From NCBI GenBank assembly GCA_010015655.1, contig ML976739.1:180821-244820 (forward strand): 64,000 nucleotides of DNA. The letters run 5' to 3'. The position numbers and the translations under genes are program-made. Below the pieces are notes generated by a model. That model searched no databases, had not been told where the DNA came from, and saw only the letters and a list, made by a program, of their open reading frames with translations. Source of the DNA: Bimuria novae-zelandiae CBS 107.79 (Eukaryota > Ascomycota > Dothideomycetes > Pleosporales > Didymosphaeriaceae). Below, one piece after another: positions 57,559 through 64,000 of this stretch (position 1 is the stretch's first letter; every line of letters begins with the position of its first letter).

Positions 57559-60170
57559 ATGGACACAGAGGATGGGCAGATTTTCATAAAGGTACGCCGT
57601 TTCAGCTTCAGCGTGGGGCGCTGCAACTCCACAGAATTGATACCCTGGCACTGAGCGCCAACATGGCATGCCTTTTTGGGGCACTAACTTGACAAGCGTC
57701 GGAAGTTGCTGGTAGTCACTCTGGTAGACCGAGTCTATGGACGTACACTGTGACTACACACACAGTGCACGGCAACTTGGCGATCCTATCAAGGCTATTG
57801 CTGACTGTGCCCTAGAACCTAGCGTACTTTGTACGGACGCACGAGAAAGCACTCGCAAATGCTCTACAACTGCAACGGCAAGCACCCCGCCATGGCCAAA
57901 GCGCTTCCGTCTCGTCGCCTACGGGCACGAATTCATCGTCATCCACATCCAGTGTCTGGGCCGCCGCCTTGTCACTTCCGTCGCTGACTTTCACATCGCC
58001 CACGCTAAAACCCGCGAAACTCACCCTCACCCCGCATCACCTCTTCTACCTCCTCTCCCGCTTCGAGGATCTGAATATATCCGTGGGACCAATGAATGTG
58101 CGATTAGAGAACATACACACCGACGCGTCCCCGACCAACTATGTGTCGTTCCTGAGCAACGCCCAGCGAAACAAGGGACGGCCCTCTGATCGCGACTCTA
58201 TCCACTCAGTCTCCAGCATTCGTAGCGTGATGTCTGGCATGTCTTCGTTGTGGTCTTCTCTGCGTCTTTCGTCCAACAGTGAGGCCAAAAAGGAAAAACA
58301 AAAAGCCCAGCTCGAGGAAGACATAAAATACCTCTACTCCGCTTTCACCAAGATCCCTTGCTTAAGACTCGCTCCTGACCATAAAGCTCGTCTCATTGCT
58401 GGATACGAGGAGTTCCCGTTTGACAGTGCGGTGCCTTTACATGCATTCAAAAATGTCACGGCGCTAGAAATATACGACGTAGACTTTCGCCAGTTCTACG
58501 GCTGGGACCGCCTGGCGGATAACTTACGCAGTCTTACTGTCAAGAGAGCAGGTGTTGACGACCCTGCAGACCTTCTCATCAATATCGTCCTGGATGACAT
58601 GGACAAACGGCGCCGTCGTTCTGCCAAAACACCTTCTTCGCCTGCTGTTCCATGGCAAGCGGGAAGTCCCGCCGCCAAAAACGCTCAGCTTGCGCGTTCA
58701 GACTCCCCGCCAGCATCACCTACCGCCCCCGGCAAACAAGCTACGAGCCCACGGAATTCAGCGCTAATCCGCGACGGTTCCAAGGGCTCTACCCAGCGCC
58801 AGCGCAGCGTCTCACCGTCGAGGCCGGCAAGTTCTCGGCACGGGTCGTCTCGTGTCTACGGCACGAGCAGTGCACCTAACATTCGACGCTCATCTGGTAG
58901 CTCGGGTTCCAGCGTGCGCTCGACAACTCCAAGGGGAAGCTCTTCCAACCTCCTCTCGCTCGGGTGGTTTCCTTCAACGAAGTGGCGATTTCTCCGACAC
59001 TTGAGCTTGGCTGATAATGCTCTTACCAACATTCCGGCAACCAGTCTTGCCCCTCTGGCAAATACCTTACAATCGCTGGATATCTCTTCTAATCTCTTCG
59101 CCGAGATTCCTGACAGCCTTGCGACGCTCTCCTGTCTCCGTGCGCTCAATCTATCCAATTGTATGATTAGCAGCCTGCACTCTTTGGGACGGAACCCGCT
59201 GCCTGCGATTACTACACTTAACCTCCGTTCTAATCGCCTCGCCTCGCTTGCGGGAATCGAGCGTCTGTTGTCGTTAGAGCGCGTGGACCTACGTGACAAC
59301 AACCTGACCGACCCAACGGAAGTTGCTAGACTCACCGGCGTGCCATACATCACCGAGATTTTCGTCCATAGAAATCCTTTCTGCAAGTCCTACAGCAACC
59401 ACCGGATCACCATTTTCAACCTCTTCCGCAAAACTCCCGGCTACACGGAGGATGTGAAAATTGATTCCACTCTCCCTAGTAGCGCCGAACGAAAGCAGCT
59501 CATAGAAAGGGTACCAGAACCTCCTAGTGTTCCGGTCATGAAACCTCCGCTCGAGGATGAAACGACTCCGCCGCCTGTCCCGCCCAAAGTTGTCAAGGCG
59601 CTCGATGCTACCGACCTGGCTGACAGTTCGCGCACCTCGCTCCAACGATCAAAGAGTGGGAAAGGCGGCCAAGGCTCTCACCGGAAGAAGAAGGTGCCTA
59701 AGCGACGAATCGTTGAACTCACACAAAATGAGTTGCTGCAGTCATCCGAGGTCACTCCTCCACCGAGTTACAGTACGGAAGATGACACAGCAGGGCCCAA
59801 AGCGTCGGTGTCCGCCGAGAGCGTACCGCATTTTGAGGCTCCAAGGAATGAGGCCAGTTCTGGAGATCCATCCAAAGCGCTACCGCAGCTCGACACAGGC
59901 ATTAAAGCTCGCAGCGAGGCGGCAGTTACGCAAGCCGCGAGCCCTCCTGAGTTCGATGTTACCAGCGACTTATACAAGAAGAAGATTGAAGCCCTTCGAC
60001 AAGACTTTGGTAACAACTGGCTGAGCGCACTCGGCGATGAAGGGTGGGACGCCAAATCCGTGGCGAGCATTCCCTCCCCACACAGCGGCTTTACATCGCC
60101 CATCATTAGACCCGCCATGGCTCGTACTCCGAGCCAAAGCATCGTCTCGGGCGGACGTACACTCGGCTAG
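57559..60170 (+). CDS. Leucine-rich-repeat protein, fungal cytosolic type
   Basis: Exon 57559-57591 (MDTEDGQIFIK) and exon 57816-60170 give 795 aa; the intron ends CTGACTGTGCCCTAG. The junction reads FIKNLAYFVRTHEKALANAL, conserved in a large fungal family. Then KLTLTPHHLFYLLSRFEDLN, VGPMNVRLENIHTDASPTNY, KIPCLRLAPDHKARLI and FRQFYGWDRLADNLRSLTVK. After a Ser/Pro linker, leucine-rich repeats run at about 340-470 (LRHLSLADNALTNIP, LQSLDISSNLFAEIP, LRALNLSNCMISSL, ITTLNLRSNRLASLAGIERL). The C-terminus is disordered apart from a helix FDVTSDLYKKKIEALRQDFG. Probably a scaffold; partners unknown. Confidence 0.93.
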
Positions 60171-62024
60171 CTACCACAGCACTACAGAAGAAGCTTCATG
60201 CTTCTACTTTTTTGAACCTTAGCGATACCCCGAACTGCTTCTGACTCACAAGGCTTTCCCTCGGTCTGCTATTTGTAGACGATGTTTTGCGTTTTGATTT
60301 CCTCTCATTTATCTAGATTCTCCCATTCGCATGGTGTTGGCAGGACCTTTCCTCTCTCGAGCGGCGAGACCACGCTCGTTGTATCGATAATACTCTCCTC
60401 CTTTACGCTTTTCTTTTCGGCGGCATTCTTCCACAAAAAACGGACTTCTGTGCTAGCATTTTCTGCATTCCGGCATATTCGTTTCTGTTTTGAAATGTTT
60501 CTTAGCTCGAAGGTTGTATCATACATTTCCGGCGTTCTCATTCATGTTTTCCTGTCGGTCAATGTCTCCGCTGGAATGTGTAACGGCCTCTCTTTGTGAC
60601 GAGGATTGCTCTCAACACGGCAAGGCGTGGGTTGGTGACGCAGTGTAAGCCAAGAGATGGCTGACGTTGTCTAATGGAGGATTGGGTACTGCATAATGAG
60701 GAGTTGAGGCCTGGTAGAGCGCTTGGGTGGGTAGACTTTTGCATGAATGAGAAAAATTCAAGTTTCCTCGAACGGTATTGCGGTTGTGATACCGAACGTG
60801 ATATTTTGGTGTGTTGGCACATCAACGTTGTAATTGACCAATTTGCGAACTCGGGTGCTATAGCTCAATATGTGGGTACACTCTTGTGCAGGGACGCCAG
60901 CTGGGATTGGTGGACGCCTCTCGCCCGTACGCGAAAGAGGACTTGGATGTATGTGAAGTGTTGGACACGTGATGTTCGACGCCATTGCTTGGGTCAACAA
61001 ACTCTGCGACCATTGTTGCAGGCGGCGTGCTCAAGCGACGTTTGCGCAAACGAGCGGTGAGCATGTATTGGCCTCGGAAGCTGGACGGGCCTATGGTTTA
61101 GGGTAACGAGTGGTGGGTACTGGCGATCAGGGAAGAACGATGGAGACCGCAGGCTAGGGCTGCGTGTTTTGGAAGAGCAGTAATTAATTGAGTTCTCTGA
61201 ACACACAACAGGGAGCTCGAGAAGGAGGCACGCTGTGGCGTTGCGCGTTGTCGCGCTGATCGCTCCACTGTTTTCTGCGGGTGGATGTAATGTGGCATCG
61301 ATAGGGTGAGCTGGGAATAGAAGGTTGAGAGGGGCATTTGTAAGGGCAGTGCAGCGAAGATTAGACAAGACGTTAATGGGACGCAACCAAGGGATTGTGG
61401 AAGACGGCAGCGCGCGAGGGGGACGCGGCGTCGATTTGATGGCTATCGGCAGATGATGTAACAGCCGTTTGTGTACGTTCGCAGGGCAACGCCTCTAGCA
61501 GCATTTTCTCTTTGACGTTCCAGTGCCTCAATCAGCCTAGCCCCAGCTCGCCAAGGAAATCCGAAGCGCGAAACCTCGCCCAACCCAACTCCAGCGCCCA
61601 CGGTGCCCACGATCCACCCCCCAAACTTGCAACTCCAGCCTGTCCACACTCACCCGCTCAGCCCTGCATCGCAGCATCGAGCCCGCCCAAGCCCTTGCCA
61701 GTGCCTTCCGTTGCGAGCAGCCGCCCCAGCATCAACAAAGGCGGTGAAGTCACAGCAAGCCCACCCGGACAGGCTCCTCCGCCGCCGCCCGTAACAACGC
61801 CTCCCATCCAAGCCCCTCGCACGCCTACCCCTCACCGGCCGGGCAGCCTCAGGTATCCTCGCGGTTGAAATCTACAATTGACCTCTTCTACCCGCAGCTG
61901 CCGAGCGAGTCGCGTGCTTCCGGTGACACGGCACTGCCTGCCTCCCTCGACGACGGCCCTCGAGCCATCCTCTGCACACGAGCGCCCGCCACCCCCAGTG
62001 TCTCATTACCAGCCTAGTCTAGAG
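60171..62024. other. Intergenic, PP1 promoter region
   Basis: 2 kb between two plus-strand genes. A Pro-rich open frame at 61512-61868 has no domain and ends before any good donor; it may be an upstream ORF or chance. No other gene recognised. Confidence 0.5.
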
Positions 62025-62178
62025 GTATGTTCTGCATTGCATTCACCACCGCAGCGCCTTGGCATGGCTCTGTTCGCGAGTCGCTCCCGGTGCGTCCGTG
62101 CCATAACGGTTACCGGGCTGTGATGACCCGTGGTGCACCAGCGCCTCTTCAAAACACCACACTAACGTGCGAGCGCAG
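62025..62178 (+). other. Predicted 5' UTR intron of the PP1 gene
   Basis: Starts GAG|GTATGT, ends ACTAACGTGCGAGCGCAG: strong donor, branch site and acceptor, 154 nt, wholly upstream of the ATG. Inferred from motifs. Confidence 0.6.
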
Positions 62179-62204
62179 GAAGCGCAACACAACCTTCACC
62201 CGCG

Positions 62205-62219
62205 CCCCCCCCCCCCCCC
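62205..62219 (+). repeat. Poly(C)15 tract upstream of PP1
   Basis: Fifteen consecutive C residues in the predicted 5' UTR, 72 bases before the start codon. Confidence 0.95.
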
Positions 62220-62291
62220 TCCGCGCCCGAGGCACACGCTCGCCCGCAGGCATTTTCATCCCCGCACACGAGCCAGTAGCAAGCCACAGCT

Positions 62292-63439
<1,148 letters not shown>

Positions 63440-64000
63440 TCCACCATACATCAGAGAATCATTACGAACTTCCCGTGCAGCAGGTTTGGGCGTCGATAAA
63501 CGATGCTATATTGTTACGCCCTCCCCCGAGTCCGATGCCGAATCATGCTCTGCGATATCCGTCCCCGCATCAATCGATATCGTTCCCCACCTTCCTTTCT
63601 CGGCACCCCGGCCCCCAACCAACGATTATAACTCACGACTTCTTTGTCTTCTCGAATACGTTTACGCGACAACGGCAACGGATGCTACGATCAGCTGTCT
63701 TGATACTGCGTGGCATGTCGGTGTCCATCATAGCTCAGGCAGCGCCTGCGCTCCTGGGTCCATGGAAAGAGGCAGCTACAAAAAACGCCTTCAAGAATGT
63801 CATGCATTTGTGGTGGCATTCTGCCGGTTCGAAAGACACGAATTACGGTTGAAAGCATAACGACTCTATTGTACACATCTAAAAAGTCGGATGGGCACCC
63901 GAGAAGAAAAGGGAACAGCTAACGAATTGAAGCGTGGGCGACGTTGCTTCTGCAAGCGCCTTGGTCCTATCACATTTTTGTGGCGGCTCTGTCTCTTCTG
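63440..64000. other. PP1 3' flank
   Basis: Downstream of the PP1 stop. Open frames at 63475-63860 overlap in two phases without support; likely 3' UTR and spacer. Confidence 0.5.

Noticed and set aside
61512..61868. Pro-rich 118-codon frame upstream of PP1
   Set aside because: Low-complexity, other frames open too; at best an upstream ORF.

Overview
This is a stretch of filamentous ascomycete nuclear DNA (Pezizomycotina; gene families and intron style fit a Dothideomycete, but the class is inference). Support comes from short GT-AG introns (mostly 45-170 nt) with CTAAC/CTGAC-like branch sites, from typical fungal families (DHHC acyltransferase Erf2, CSC1-type channel, Zn2Cys6 regulator, GPI-anchored Ser/Thr-rich wall protein, class II DAHP synthase), and from repeat-induced point mutation (RIP)-like C-to-T decay in the one AT-rich patch. 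There are no operons. I rebuilt 26 coding loci, 17 of them with introns resolved to the base where the frame allowed.

Layout. 0-10 kb: 3' part of a Sec61-gamma gene, a DCAF11/LEC14B-type WD40 gene, a DUF8004-type gene, an unknown coiled-coil/membrane gene and an Rdx (SelW-like) gene. 10-24.7 kb is core housekeeping: Hsp90, a GPI-anchored surface protein, a small mitochondrial membrane protein divergent from an Erf2-like palmitoyltransferase, an Ash1-type SET methyltransferase and a fructose/sedoheptulose bisphosphatase-like enzyme. 26-34.5 kb: choline/ethanolamine phosphotransferase with a 10-nt microexon and a (GT)32 intron, NIPSNAP, a 101-bp MITE, a repeat-bearing orphan gene and a Gemin2/SIP1-like gene. 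36-41.4 kb: a tiny Lys/Pro-rich gene, HYPK, class II DAHP synthase, an HTH/myristoylation protein and a protein resembling the N-terminal domain of Harbinger transposases.

42-57.5 kb is the accessory part: a Zn2Cys6 regulator broken by one TAG, a secreted HExxH metalloprotease, an orphan gene, a CSC1/OSCA channel, a class I methyltransferase, then about 6 kb without convincing genes that includes an AT-rich, RIP-marked transposon relic and a 10-bp-period minisatellite. 57.5-64 kb returns to core genes: a leucine-rich-repeat protein and the PP1 catalytic subunit.

Functionally the genes are mostly independent. Shared themes are protein biogenesis and quality control (Sec61-gamma, Hsp90, HYPK), lipid or lipid-anchor work (CPT/EPT, Erf2) and signalling (PP1). 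I found no convincing multi-gene novel system. The best leads are the microexon, the MITE with perfect 8-bp duplications, the single-stop regulator, the RIP-polarised tandem duplication and the Harbinger-like small protein.
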